Source: Desulfitobacterium sp050251735
GTDB taxonomy: Bacteria > Bacillota > Desulfitobacteriia > Desulfitobacteriales > Desulfitobacteriaceae
Assembly (NCBI GenBank): GCA_050251735.1
Contig: JBFWMF010000002.1
Coordinates: 1-64,000 of the forward strand
DNA: 64,000 nt
Direction of reading: 5' to 3'
A program made the position numbers and the translations under genes. Below, in pieces: positions 49,322 through 57,630 of the stretch. Each line of letters opens with the position of its first letter. Positions within the stretch are counted from its first letter, which is position 1. The notes beneath the pieces are model-generated. The model ran no database searches and was not told the DNA's origin. It was given only the letters and a program-made list of their open reading frames with translations.

Positions 49322-50572
49322 ATGCAGCGAATTAAGCGAGTTCTATTTATCGTTCTTCTCTTTTTTTTAATCGGCAGTGGGACAACTTCTCAGAGAGTTG
49401 AGGCCACAGGGCAAGATAGTATGGAGGTTAACTCCATTAAGATCAATCCTATTGAAGTTAAGGTGAATGGGAACGGTGATCAGGAGGAAACTGGCTCTCC
49501 ACCAGACCTTACTCAACAAGTGGATTTGACCGAGATCCGAGGTTTCTTAAACCAAATCGATCGGGATGTCCAACAAGCTATACCTAACTTTTCCTTATCA
49601 CGAATGTTTGATGATTTGCGTCAAGGAAAGATCAGCCTTAATCCTGTGGAGCTAGGTAAGTCCTTATTGACCTTGTTGGGAAAGGAAATCCTGGTGAGTG
49701 CCCCCCTCATTGCTAAGCTCCTGATCTTGGCCGTATTAACGGCAGTTCTCCAACAGCTTCAATCTGCCTTCAACGGTGGAGTGGGGAAGATGGCACAAGC
49801 CCTTGCCTTTTTGATGCTCATGGGAATAGCCCTTGCCACCTTCCAGATGGCCATGGACGTAGCATACACGGCCATCCAATCGATGACGGGATTCATGCAG
49901 ACCCTTCTACCGGTGATGATGACCATGTTGGCGGCCATGGGTAACTTAACGACAGCGGCCTTATTTAAACCGATAGTTTTGGGGAGCTTAGCCTTCCTAG
50001 CAACCTTAATTAAAACTGTAGCATTACCCCTCTTCTTTCTGGCAGCGGTCCTCAAGCTCTTTAATCATATTTCCAGCGAATTCAAACTCAGCAAGCTAGC
50101 GGGGTTGCTAGAGTTCACCGGTAAATTGAGTTTGGGATTGATCTTAACTGTATTCATTGGCGTGATGACGGTTCAAGGGGTTACCGGTGGAGTTGCTGAC
50201 GGAGTCGTCCTCCGCACGGCTAAGTATTCAGCAGATTTGATTCCTGTCGTCGGTAAATTCTTTAAAGACGCTGTGGAATTAGTGGTCACCTCTGGGCTCT
50301 TGCTTAAGAATGCTCTAGGAATCGTAGGTATTATCGCTCTTGCCTTAATTTGCTTGGGACCTGTGGTTAAATTGGTGGCGATGATTCTTGTGTTCAAAAT
50401 ATCGTCTGCCCTGATTGAGCCCCTTGGACAGACGGAATTGGCGGATACCCTCCAAGAAATGTCGAAGAGCCTAATTTTTATCTTCGCTTCCGTAGCGTCA
50501 GTAGCAATCATGTTCTTTATGGCCATAGTTGTAGTGGTTGGCTCCGGCAATCTAACCGTCATGCTTCGCTAA
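49322..50572 (+). CDS. spoIIIAE: Stage III sporulation protein AE
   Basis: This 416-residue membrane protein has an N-terminal signal-like helix (about 5-22) and about eight further helices in the second half. The LNPVELGKSLLTLLGKEI and QSMTGFMQTLLPVMMTMLA segments are typical of SpoIIIAE. It is the largest SpoIIIA subunit, a presumed conduit component. The AF gene follows after 13 bases. Confidence 0.93.
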   Translation: MQRIKRVLFIVLLFFLIGSGTTSQRVEATGQDSMEVNSIKINPIEVKVNGNGDQEETGSPPDLTQQVDLTEIRGFLNQIDRDVQQAIPNFSLSRMFDDLRQGKISLNPVELGKSLLTLLGKEILVSAPLIAKLLILAVLTAVLQQLQSAFNGGVGKMAQALAFLMLMGIALATFQMAMDVAYTAIQSMTGFMQTLLPVMMTMLAAMGNLTTAALFKPIVLGSLAFLATLIKTVALPLFFLAAVLKLFNHISSEFKLSKLAGLLEFTGKLSLGLILTVFIGVMTVQGVTGGVADGVVLRTAKYSADLIPVVGKFFKDAVELVVTSGLLLKNALGIVGIIALALICLGPVVKLVAMILVFKISSALIEPLGQTELADTLQEMSKSLIFIFASVASVAIMFFMAIVVVVGSGNLTVMLR

Positions 50573-50585
50573 GGAGGTGAAGTTA

Positions 50586-51176
50586 TTGGAGAGTATACAA
50601 ACTGTGGTACGTAACTTAGCAATTATTCTGCTTTTGGCGAGCTTTTTGGAGATGCTACTTCCTTCTAAATCCATGAAAGGCTTCGTCAAACTAGTGATGG
50701 GCTTGTTTGTCATATCCGCTATCCTAACTCCGCTTACCTCGCTTATGGGGATGACAATGGAAACAGGAATTCCTGCCTGGACGGAGAACGCCGCCCAAGA
50801 ATTGCCGGTCCTCGCCTCAGGTGAAGATGGTGAAGTGATTGGAACCAATGCGGTACAAGAACAGTATAAAACTATCATTGTCAATCAAATTAGAGCTTTA
50901 GCAGTGGGGATGGAGGAAATAAAGAACATTCAGGTCAACGTAGAATTAGCGTCCGGGACAGGGGGGCTGACTGACATACCCAGAATTGAGCAGATTTTTA
51001 TTCATATCTACCATGGAGAGCGGGGGGTTCGACCCATAGAAGAAGTTGTTATAGAAATGAATGAATCAGAGAGCGATCGGGAGCCGTTGCTCTCAGATGC
51101 AGCTCAGGAGTTTCGAGCTAAAGTAGCTGCTTTTATGCAGATTCCTATCGAACAAGTTCACGTCACAGAGGAATAG
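50586..51176 (+). CDS. spoIIIAF: Stage III sporulation protein AF
   Basis: This 196-residue protein has two N-terminal hydrophobic helices (about 8-25 and 32-52, SMKGFVKLVMGLFVISAIL) and a soluble ring-forming domain after about residue 90. The fold is shared by AF, AG and AH. TTG 50586 lies eight bases after AAGGAGG; a GTG three codons upstream overlaps that ribosome site, so TTG is the better start. Confidence 0.9.
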   Translation: MESIQTVVRNLAIILLLASFLEMLLPSKSMKGFVKLVMGLFVISAILTPLTSLMGMTMETGIPAWTENAAQELPVLASGEDGEVIGTNAVQEQYKTIIVNQIRALAVGMEEIKNIQVNVELASGTGGLTDIPRIEQIFIHIYHGERGVRPIEEVVIEMNESESDREPLLSDAAQEFRAKVAAFMQIPIEQVHVTEE

Positions 51177-51217
51177 CTTTTCCCAGACTCTAGATTAATA
51201 CAAAGGGGGAATATTGT

Positions 51218-51769
51218 ATGGATCTTTTTAAAGATATCCAACCTAAAATCTTGATACCGGCCGTAATCGTGGTGCTTGCAGTATTCATGATCTTTTACGC
51301 GAAGAGTGGCAGTAACCCGGTACAGCCTATGAACCAGGTCGTAGAGACCGATATTCCGGAAGTCACACGAATTACGACTTTGGAAAAAGAAATGGAGAGA
51401 AAGCTAGTGCAAAATCTTCAGCAGATGACAGGCGTCGGAAGTGTTCAGGTTTCTGTGACCCTAGCCTCTAGTCTACGGTCAGATTATGCCACCAATGGCA
51501 GTGTCACCAAGAAGACCACTAAAGAGTCAGATAAAAATGGCGGTACGAGAGAATCCACGGAGGTCATTGAAAATAATCAACTGGTTATGCCCAATGGAGC
51601 TGCTCAACCGGTTATTGTTATGGAGGAACGACCTAATGTAGCCGGTGTTCTCATTATTGCTCAAGGAGCTAGCGACCCCAAAATACGTGAAAATATTCAT
51701 ATCGCAGTTCGAACCTTATTAGATATTCCTTCAGACAAAATCAATGTCCAGCCGATGGGAGGGGTATAA
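51218..51769 (+). CDS. spoIIIAG: Stage III sporulation protein AG
   Basis: This 183-residue protein has one transmembrane helix (about 10-28, ILIPAVIVVLAVFMIFY) and a RBM-type ring-building domain with the pattern GVGSVQVSVTLASSLRSDY and VAGVLIIAQGASDPKIRENI. SpoIIIAG forms the large ring in the intermembrane space. It is followed without a gap by AH. Confidence 0.93.
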   Translation: MDLFKDIQPKILIPAVIVVLAVFMIFYAKSGSNPVQPMNQVVETDIPEVTRITTLEKEMERKLVQNLQQMTGVGSVQVSVTLASSLRSDYATNGSVTKKTTKESDKNGGTRESTEVIENNQLVMPNGAAQPVIVMEERPNVAGVLIIAQGASDPKIRENIHIAVRTLLDIPSDKINVQPMGGV

Positions 51770-52339
51770 ATGAGAATCGTCACCCTCAAACGTTGGGGAA
51801 ATTTTACGAAAAGACAAAAGGTGGGATTGATGGGTGGGGTTCTTTTAGCTTGTCTGGTCATAGGGACACTCTGGGGTGTAACGCGAGGTGAAGAGCCTTC
51901 TAGCCTCCCCAGTCAAGAAAGTTTGCCTGTCAATGCACACCCTGAAGCGCAGGTTATTGATTTTTCAACAGAGAGGCCTAAGGTGTTGCCACAAGGGGAA
52001 GATTACTTTGTTAATTACCGGCTTCAGCGGGAAGCCTCTCGCCAAGAAGCTAAGGATATGTTAGCCCCACTCCTCAATTCCAATGTCGAAAAGACAAAAA
52101 CGGAAACCCAAGAAAAATGGTTGCAGCTCACTCATAAAATTGAAAAGGAAGAACAGATTGAAAATCTCCTCAAAATAACTGGAATCCAGGATGCAGTTGC
52201 CGATTTAGGGAATAATGAAGTTGCAGTCATCGTTTTTGCTCCCCATCTGAATTCTGAAGAAATAAAATTAATCCAAGATGTGGTTCTAAGGGTAACCGAT
52301 ATGCCTAGGGAATACATCCGAATTTCTTATCGTTATTAA
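51770..52339 (+). CDS. spoIIIAH: Stage III sporulation protein AH
   Basis: This 189-residue protein has a transmembrane helix (about 18-36) and a YscJ/FliF-like domain in the C-terminal half. It has EAKDMLAPLLNSNV and ITGIQDAVADLGNNEVAVIVF, the family segments. AH binds SpoIIQ across the septal space. Its start codon lies directly after the AG stop. No terminator is evident after it, but the next gene has its own promoter. Confidence 0.93.
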   Translation: MRIVTLKRWGNFTKRQKVGLMGGVLLACLVIGTLWGVTRGEEPSSLPSQESLPVNAHPEAQVIDFSTERPKVLPQGEDYFVNYRLQREASRQEAKDMLAPLLNSNVEKTKTETQEKWLQLTHKIEKEEQIENLLKITGIQDAVADLGNNEVAVIVFAPHLNSEEIKLIQDVVLRVTDMPREYIRISYRY

Positions 52340-52466
52340 TCCAGTTAATTCTTCTCTGCATGATTATTCTTCGCAAGAAAACTCAGGCTCCTCTCGATAT
52401 TCATATCTTTTCTAATAAAAAATACAGTATTCTTTTCTGTGATATTGTATACTTCACGTTGTTTCG

Positions 52467-52495
52467 TTGAAAAAGAAGTACCAGTTTCATATAAT
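52467..52495 (+). promoter_or_regulatory. Sigma-A promoter of the carboxylase/accC pair
   Basis: TTGAAA (52467-52472) and a perfect TATAAT (52490-52495) are 17 bp apart. The start codon at 52551 would lie about 50 bases downstream of the transcription start. Confidence 0.7.
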
Positions 52496-52550
52496 AAAAC
52501 ATAATCTGGAAAAGATAATGTATTTAGAGAATAGAGAGGGGTTATGTTGG

Positions 52551-54422
52551 ATGAAACCGGTCAGAATTACAGATACGACACTGCGCGATGCGCATCAAAG
52601 CCTTTGGGCAACCCGGATGAAAACAGAAGACCTAGTCCCTATTCTTGCTGAATTGGATCAGGTGGGATATCACTCCCTTGAGGTATGGGGAGGGGCGACT
52701 TTCGATGTATGCCTGCGTTTTCTTGGGGAAGACCCTTGGGAAAGGTTACGCACGATCAAGAAGCATGTAAAAAACACCCCTCTGCAAATGTTGCTTAGAG
52801 GGCAATCGTTAGTCGGTTATCAACATTATCCGGATGATGTGGTGCGTGAATTCGTTCAACTCAGTGTCAAGAATGGAATTGATATCATTCGCATTTTCGA
52901 TGCGCTCAATGATGTGCGCAATATGATTGTCCCCATGGAAGCTGCTAAAAAGGCAGGGGCCCATGTTCAAGCATCTGTAGTGTATACAATCAGTCCTGTG
53001 CATACCCTAGAGCATTATTTAGAGACAGCCAGAGCTCTTGTGGACTTGGGAGCGGACTCAATCTGCATTAAAGATATGGCTGGACTGCTCACTCCTATAC
53101 GAGCTTATAAATTGGTGAGTCTAATTAAGGAAGAGTTAGGGGTTATGGTCCAACTTCATACCCATTATATTGGCGGAATGGGAACCATTGCCTATGTTAA
53201 GGCGGCCGAGGCAGGTGTCGATGTTATCGATACAGCCAGTGTCCCCTTAGCTTTCGGGGCCAGTCAACCCCCAGTGGAGCTTGTCGTCCGAGCGTTGCAG
53301 GAATTTGAATTTGCTCCACAATTGGATATTCCACAGCTGTTTAGGATTGCCAATTATTTTGAGGATTTGCGCAAGAGCCGTGGCTTTGAACGGGGAATCA
53401 CTCGCATCTCGGATATGCGCGTATTTGAGCACCAGGTACCGGGAGGAATGATTTCTAATCTTGTCTCACAATTAGAAGAACAAAAAGCTCTCAATCGTAT
53501 TAATGAAGTGCTTGACGAGATACCTCAAGTTAGGGCAGAATTGGGTTATCCACCTTTGGTAACACCAACCAGCCAAATTGTTGGGACTCAGGCTGTTTTA
53601 AATGTGTTAAGCGGGACAAGATATAAACTAATACCTGCAGAGGTTAAGGCTTATGTGGGCGGGCTCTATGGAAAACCTCCCGCTCCGATAGATCCTGATA
53701 TTCAACAATTGATTATCGGCGATGGTGAAGTAATCACAGTCCGACCTGCAGACAAATTAGCACCTGGTCTTGAAAAAGCAGAACAGGAATGCAAGGATCT
53801 TGCCCGTTCTCGAGAAGATGTCCTGAGCTATGCCTTGTTTCCGCAGGTGGCAAAAAAGTTCTTTGAAGAAAGAGAGAAAGGAATAACGGCTTCTAATAAG
53901 AATCCGGTCATCCTTGCTCCGAAGGAGGAATCCAAATTGGATTTAAAAGAAATAAAAGAGCTCATAAAGCTCATTGGGGACACCGATATCACTGAGCTAA
54001 ACCTAGAAAGCGAAGGAGTCAAGGTTTCTATTAAAAAGGGAAGCGCTCCCCTGTCAGTAGGTGCTCTTCCTGTCATGGCTTCTGTTGCGGAAGTGAGTGC
54101 TCAACCTGCGCCCACTTTGGTTAGCGCGACAGCAGGAAAAGCCTCTCAAGGGGCTCAGGAGGCAGTTGTTGCTTCTGCGAAAAATGTTCAATATATCAAG
54201 TCGCCCATGGTCGGCACCTTCTATCGTTCACCGTCGCCTGATGCCTCGGTCTTTGTCGAGTTAGGGCAGATGGTTAAGGCGGAAGATACTGTTTGTATTA
54301 TTGAAGCCATGAAACTAATGAATGAGATCGAGGCAGAAATCAGCGGTAAAATTGTCGAAATTCTTGTAGATAATGGTCAACCCGTAGAGTTTGGGCAACC
54401 GTTGTTTGCCGTTGAAGCATGA
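52551..54422 (+). CDS. Pyruvate carboxylase subunit B / oxaloacetate decarboxylase alpha-type protein with biotin domain
   Basis: This 623-residue protein has a carboxyltransferase barrel (about 1-260, ITDTTLRDAHQSLWATRMKT, metal ligands in HTHYIGG), a conserved PYC_OADA domain (about 280-470), a Pro/Ala-rich linker and a C-terminal biotinyl domain. The biotin site EAMKLMN has Lys588. With the biotin carboxylase next door it should form a two-subunit pyruvate carboxylase, or act as a sodium-pump decarboxylase alpha subunit; no membrane OadB gene is near, which favours carboxylase. ATG 52551 follows GAGAGGGG. In Bacillus, accB occupies this place. Confidence 0.88.
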   Translation: MKPVRITDTTLRDAHQSLWATRMKTEDLVPILAELDQVGYHSLEVWGGATFDVCLRFLGEDPWERLRTIKKHVKNTPLQMLLRGQSLVGYQHYPDDVVREFVQLSVKNGIDIIRIFDALNDVRNMIVPMEAAKKAGAHVQASVVYTISPVHTLEHYLETARALVDLGADSICIKDMAGLLTPIRAYKLVSLIKEELGVMVQLHTHYIGGMGTIAYVKAAEAGVDVIDTASVPLAFGASQPPVELVVRALQEFEFAPQLDIPQLFRIANYFEDLRKSRGFERGITRISDMRVFEHQVPGGMISNLVSQLEEQKALNRINEVLDEIPQVRAELGYPPLVTPTSQIVGTQAVLNVLSGTRYKLIPAEVKAYVGGLYGKPPAPIDPDIQQLIIGDGEVITVRPADKLAPGLEKAEQECKDLARSREDVLSYALFPQVAKKFFEEREKGITASNKNPVILAPKEESKLDLKEIKELIKLIGDTDITELNLESEGVKVSIKKGSAPLSVGALPVMASVAEVSAQPAPTLVSATAGKASQGAQEAVVASAKNVQYIKSPMVGTFYRSPSPDASVFVELGQMVKAEDTVCIIEAMKLMNEIEAEISGKIVEILVDNGQPVEFGQPLFAVEA

Positions 54423-54432
54423 GGAGATAGGC

Positions 54433-55779
54433 ATGTTTAAGAAAATATTAATTGCGAATCGGGGAGAAATTGCCTTGCGGATCATCCGCGCTTGCCGTGA
54501 GATGGACATTGAGACCGTGGCAGTTTTTTCAGAAGCGGATCGCGATGCTATGCATGTCCGTGAAGCGGACCAAGCCATATGCATCGGACCCCATCCTTCA
54601 GCGAAAAGTTATTTAAATATCCCGAATATTATTAGCGCGGCCGAACTCACCGGTGTGGATGCTATTCATCCCGGTTATGGTTTCTTATCCGAGAATGCTC
54701 GTTTTGCCGAAATCTGCGAGTCTTGCGGTATAACCTTCATTGGACCATCTCCTAAGGCTATTGAGACCATGGGGGATAAAGCGACAGCCCGAAAGACTAT
54801 GATTGAAGCAGGAGTGCCTGTGGTTCCCGGCTCCAAAGATGTCATCACCGATGTGGAATCTGCCTCCATGATCGCCAAGGAGATTGGTTATCCGGTCATG
54901 ATCAAAGCCTCAGCGGGAGGCGGGGGCAAGGGTATGCGTATCGCTCAGAATGCTAAGGAGCTAGGCAAGTCTATTCAAGCTGCTCAAAATGAAGCTCATG
55001 CCGCCTTTGGTAATTCAGAAATCTATCTGGAAAAATATGTGGAGGAGCCTCGACATATAGAATTTCAAATCCTTGCCGACAAACACGGCCATGTCATCCA
55101 TCTTGGGGAAAGGGATTGCTCCCTACAAAGACGAAATCAAAAACTGCTGGAAGAGGCACCATCCAGTGCCCTAACTCCCGAGCTACGGCAAGCCATGGGG
55201 GATGCAGCAATTAAAGCTGCTAAGGCGGCTAATTATTCAAGCGCTGGAACCATCGAATTCCTTTTAGATAAACATGGAGATTACTATTTCATTGAAATGA
55301 ATACGCGAATTCAGGTAGAGCATCCCGTTACAGAATTGGTGACAGGAATCGATCTCCTGAAGGCTCAGATACGTGTCGCGGCTGGAGAGCCCTTAGGTAT
55401 TGAGCAGGAGGATGTCCAAATCCGCGGCTGGGCTATGGAATGTCGGATCAATGCCGAAAACCCGGATAAGAACTTTATGCCCTCCCCAGGAACCATCGAG
55501 TTTTATCATCCACCGGGTGGGCCCGGAGTTCGGGTGGACAGTGCAGTATACCAAGGATATACCATCCCGCCCTACTATGACTCCATGGTGGGAAAGCTCA
55601 TCGTTTGGGGAGCGGACCGAGAAGAGGCTATCCAACGCATGAAGCGGGCTCTAGAAGAATTTTATATTGAAGGAATCCACACCACTATCCCTTTCCACCT
55701 CCGAGTGCTGGATAATGCCTTCTTCCGTAGGGGAGAAGTCTACACCAACTTTATCCAACGGCGGATTTTAGGGGAATAG
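54433..55779 (+). CDS. accC: Biotin carboxylase (AccC type)
   Basis: This 448-residue ATP-grasp enzyme carboxylates biotin. It has the biotin carboxylase N-domain (FKKILIANRGEIALRIIRAC), ATP-grasp glycine loop SAGGGGKGMR, metal/phosphate segment FIEMNTRIQVEHPVTE and C-terminal lid. It starts 11 bases after the biotin-carrying subunit. It may carboxylate that protein's biotin and possibly also an acetyl-CoA carboxylase BCCP encoded elsewhere, so calling it pycA is equally possible. Confidence 0.93.
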   Translation: MFKKILIANRGEIALRIIRACREMDIETVAVFSEADRDAMHVREADQAICIGPHPSAKSYLNIPNIISAAELTGVDAIHPGYGFLSENARFAEICESCGITFIGPSPKAIETMGDKATARKTMIEAGVPVVPGSKDVITDVESASMIAKEIGYPVMIKASAGGGGKGMRIAQNAKELGKSIQAAQNEAHAAFGNSEIYLEKYVEEPRHIEFQILADKHGHVIHLGERDCSLQRRNQKLLEEAPSSALTPELRQAMGDAAIKAAKAANYSSAGTIEFLLDKHGDYYFIEMNTRIQVEHPVTELVTGIDLLKAQIRVAAGEPLGIEQEDVQIRGWAMECRINAENPDKNFMPSPGTIEFYHPPGGPGVRVDSAVYQGYTIPPYYDSMVGKLIVWGADREEAIQRMKRALEEFYIEGIHTTIPFHLRVLDNAFFRRGEVYTNFIQRRILGE

Positions 55780-55794
55780 CGGATACATTCACCT

Positions 55795-55838
55795 TTGCCA
55801 GTAGGGTATTCTTTTGTTATACTATTAGAAAGTATAAC
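55795..55838 (+). promoter_or_regulatory. Sigma-A promoter overlapped by palindromic element TTATACT-N7-AGTATAA, copy 2
   Basis: TTGCCA (55795-55800) and TATACT (55818-55823) are 17 bp apart. The -10 box is the left half of a perfect 8-bp inverted repeat, GTTATACT (55816-55823) with AGTATAAC (55831-55838). The right half, AGAAAGTATAAC, matches the element before aroQ. A protein bound here would cover the -10 box and start site, so repression is plausible. Confidence 0.65.
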
Positions 55839-55888
55839 GAATGGCAAAAGATGCATATGATTTTAATATGTGGATATGAGGTGAAACT

Positions 55889-56287
55889 ATGGAAAAGTCA
55901 GATATAGAGAATACACTGGGGACAATCAAGATCGCGGATGAAGTCGTGGAGATTATCGCAGGCTTAGCTGCATCCCAGGTGGAAGGTGTAGCTGGTATGA
56001 GCGGCGGATTAGTCGGAGATATCGCTCAGATGCTCGTTCGCGGCAAGAACCTCTCGAAGGGGGTTAAGGTTGAAGTCGGTGAGCAAGAAGCGGCAGTGAA
56101 TCTATACCTCGTTGTAGAATATGGTGTATCAATACCTGAGGTCTCTTCGAAGGTTCAAGAAGCTGTCAAAGAGGCTATTGAAAGCATGACCGGGCTTCAA
56201 GTTATGGAAACTAATGTTCATATTCAAGGAGTTAACTTTCGTCCAGCTCCTGAAATTAAAGATGAAGAGCTTCCGCGTTTAAAATAA
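55889..56287 (+). CDS. Asp23/Gls24 family envelope stress response protein
   Basis: This 132-residue Asp23-family protein (YqhY/YloU type) has the typical IKIADEVVEIIAGLAASQVEGVAGM and GVSIPEVSSKVQEAVKEAIE segments. It is abundant in stressed Staphylococcus, held at the membrane by AmaP, and linked to control of acetyl-CoA carboxylase in Bacillus. The gene follows accC and has its own promoter. An AmaP-like gene and a DUF2273 gene follow, giving the classic set. Confidence 0.93.
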   Translation: MEKSDIENTLGTIKIADEVVEIIAGLAASQVEGVAGMSGGLVGDIAQMLVRGKNLSKGVKVEVGEQEAAVNLYLVVEYGVSIPEVSSKVQEAVKEAIESMTGLQVMETNVHIQGVNFRPAPEIKDEELPRLK

Positions 56288-56295
56288 GCTTTTGG

Positions 56296-56325
56296 TTACC
56301 CCCCCTGGACGACTAGGGGGGGTAA
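56296..56325. repeat. Perfect 10-bp GC hairpin between asp23 and amaP
   Basis: TTACCCCCCC (56296-56305) and GGGGGGGTAA (56316-56325) form a perfect stem with a ten-base loop. No T tract follows, so it may slow but not end transcription, lowering amaP relative to asp23. It lies 24 bases before the amaP start. Confidence 0.6.
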
Positions 56326-56348
56326 ATAAATGTAAGGAGGTGGACAGG

Positions 56349-56876
56349 TTGTTAGGGTATAGTGTTGGCGCTCTTTTGGTGGTCATCGGCGTCTATATTC
56401 TTGCTCTTAGTACCGGGTGGAGTCTTCCTTATGATATCTTTATGGATGGGATGATATGGTTGAGGTCCAATACTTGGGAAGGTTTGATTGTTGCTACCTT
56501 CATTATCATTTTGGGAATACTACCTTTCCTAAGGCCGCGGAGGAAGATACCGGATCATACTTTCCGGACCGTATCACAACTGGGTGAAGTCCGTATAACA
56601 GTGGATGCTCTCGGAGATATTATCGTGCGCAGCGCCCTAAACAAGAATGGGGTCCGTTTAGTCAAGCCCTTAATCAAACAGAGAGAAGATGGCTTAGAAA
56701 TTTTCTTGGATTGTCAGTTTAATCCCGAAGCAGCTATTCCAGAGGTTTCAGAGCAATTGCAAGCGCAAGTGAAAGAGGATATTGAGCGCTATACAGGGAT
56801 TAAAGTTGCCGAGGTGAAAGTGCTGGTGCGTCGCATGGATGCTGATCCGTCCAATCGCCCAGCGCGAGTCCGATGA
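56349..56876 (+). CDS. amaP: Alkaline shock response membrane anchor protein (AmaP)
   Basis: This 175-residue protein has two N-terminal transmembrane helices (about 2-22 and 45-66, GALLVVIGVYILAL and GLIVATFIIILGILPF) and a soluble C-terminal domain of Asp23-like repeats. This is the AmaP layout. The TTG at 56349 lies eight bases after AAGGAGG; an upstream extension by 19 codons crosses the GC hairpin and lacks a ribosome site. The end overlaps the next gene by four bases. Confidence 0.88.
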   Translation: MLGYSVGALLVVIGVYILALSTGWSLPYDIFMDGMIWLRSNTWEGLIVATFIIILGILPFLRPRRKIPDHTFRTVSQLGEVRITVDALGDIIVRSALNKNGVRLVKPLIKQREDGLEIFLDCQFNPEAAIPEVSEQLQAQVKEDIERYTGIKVAEVKVLVRRMDADPSNRPARVR

Positions 56877-57118
56877 AGAGTTTCTGGACAGAGTTGGGAA
56901 ACAAGATATCGAGTTTTTTTCTTTGGGCACTAGAAGAGCATCCCGGGAAACTTTTGGGAACTCTCGCCGGCTTTGGACTAGGACTGCTAGTAGTTGTTTT
57001 AGGTTTTTGGAAAGCATTGGCATTGTCTTTATTTGTTTTGGTCGGCCTCACCTTAGGGAAACGGCATGATGATCATAAAGGTCTATTTGACTGGATGAAC
57101 CGGTTTTTCGGTAATTAA
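56873..57118 (+). CDS. DUF2273 domain membrane protein
   Basis: This 81-residue protein has a hydrophobic double helix (about 25-60, KLLGTLAGFGLGLLVVVLGFWKALALSLFV) and a basic end. It matches DUF2273, a partner of Asp23 and AmaP proteins in many Firmicutes. It overlaps amaP by four bases. Function is unknown, but membrane placement of the stress complex is likely. Confidence 0.88.
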   Translation: MKSFWTELGNKISSFFLWALEEHPGKLLGTLAGFGLGLLVVVLGFWKALALSLFVLVGLTLGKRHDDHKGLFDWMNRFFGN

Positions 57119-57183
57119 GGCCGGATGCTAAGGATGAATAAATTAGCTTGAAGTATGGATTAGAAAGTAGCTAGGAGGAACCT

Positions 57184-57630
57184 ATGAGCCGTAGATTAGC
57201 ACGGGAAACCGCGCTGCAAGTTTTGTTTCAGCTTGATATGACAAAAGAGACCTTGGAGCTGAAACCTGTGGTTTGCAAATGGGCAGAAGAATTTGCTGTT
57301 CCGGAAGGAAGCATTCCTTTTGCTCAAGAGCTGGTAGAAGGAACATTAACTCACCAAGGAGCGATAGACGAATTACTGGATAAATTCTCCGAAGGTTGGC
57401 CCGTATCTCGAATGGCCAATGTGGATCGCAACCTTATGCGTCTTGCTTGTTATGAAATTCTCCATCGGGAGGATATTCCTGGACGGGTGACCCTTAATGA
57501 AGCGATTGAAATTGCCAAACGCTATGGCAGTGATGAATCGGCGAAATTTATCAATGGCATTTTGGACAAGGTTGTCGAAAGCGTCAATAAAAGGGATGAG
57601 AAAGAGCATGGCACTCTACCTGGGAATTGA
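57184..57630 (+). CDS. nusB: Transcription antitermination factor NusB
   Basis: This 148-residue all-helical protein binds boxA RNA with S10 in rRNA antitermination. It has SRRLARETALQVLFQLDM, MANVDRNLMRLACYEILHRED and the final NEAIEIAKRYGSDESAKFINGILDKV. AGGAGG precedes ATG 57184. Its 3' end overlaps the TsaD-like gene by 23 bases. In Bacillus, nusB is followed by folD; here three genes lie between. Confidence 0.96.
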   Translation: MSRRLARETALQVLFQLDMTKETLELKPVVCKWAEEFAVPEGSIPFAQELVEGTLTHQGAIDELLDKFSEGWPVSRMANVDRNLMRLACYEILHREDIPGRVTLNEAIEIAKRYGSDESAKFINGILDKVVESVNKRDEKEHGTLPGN

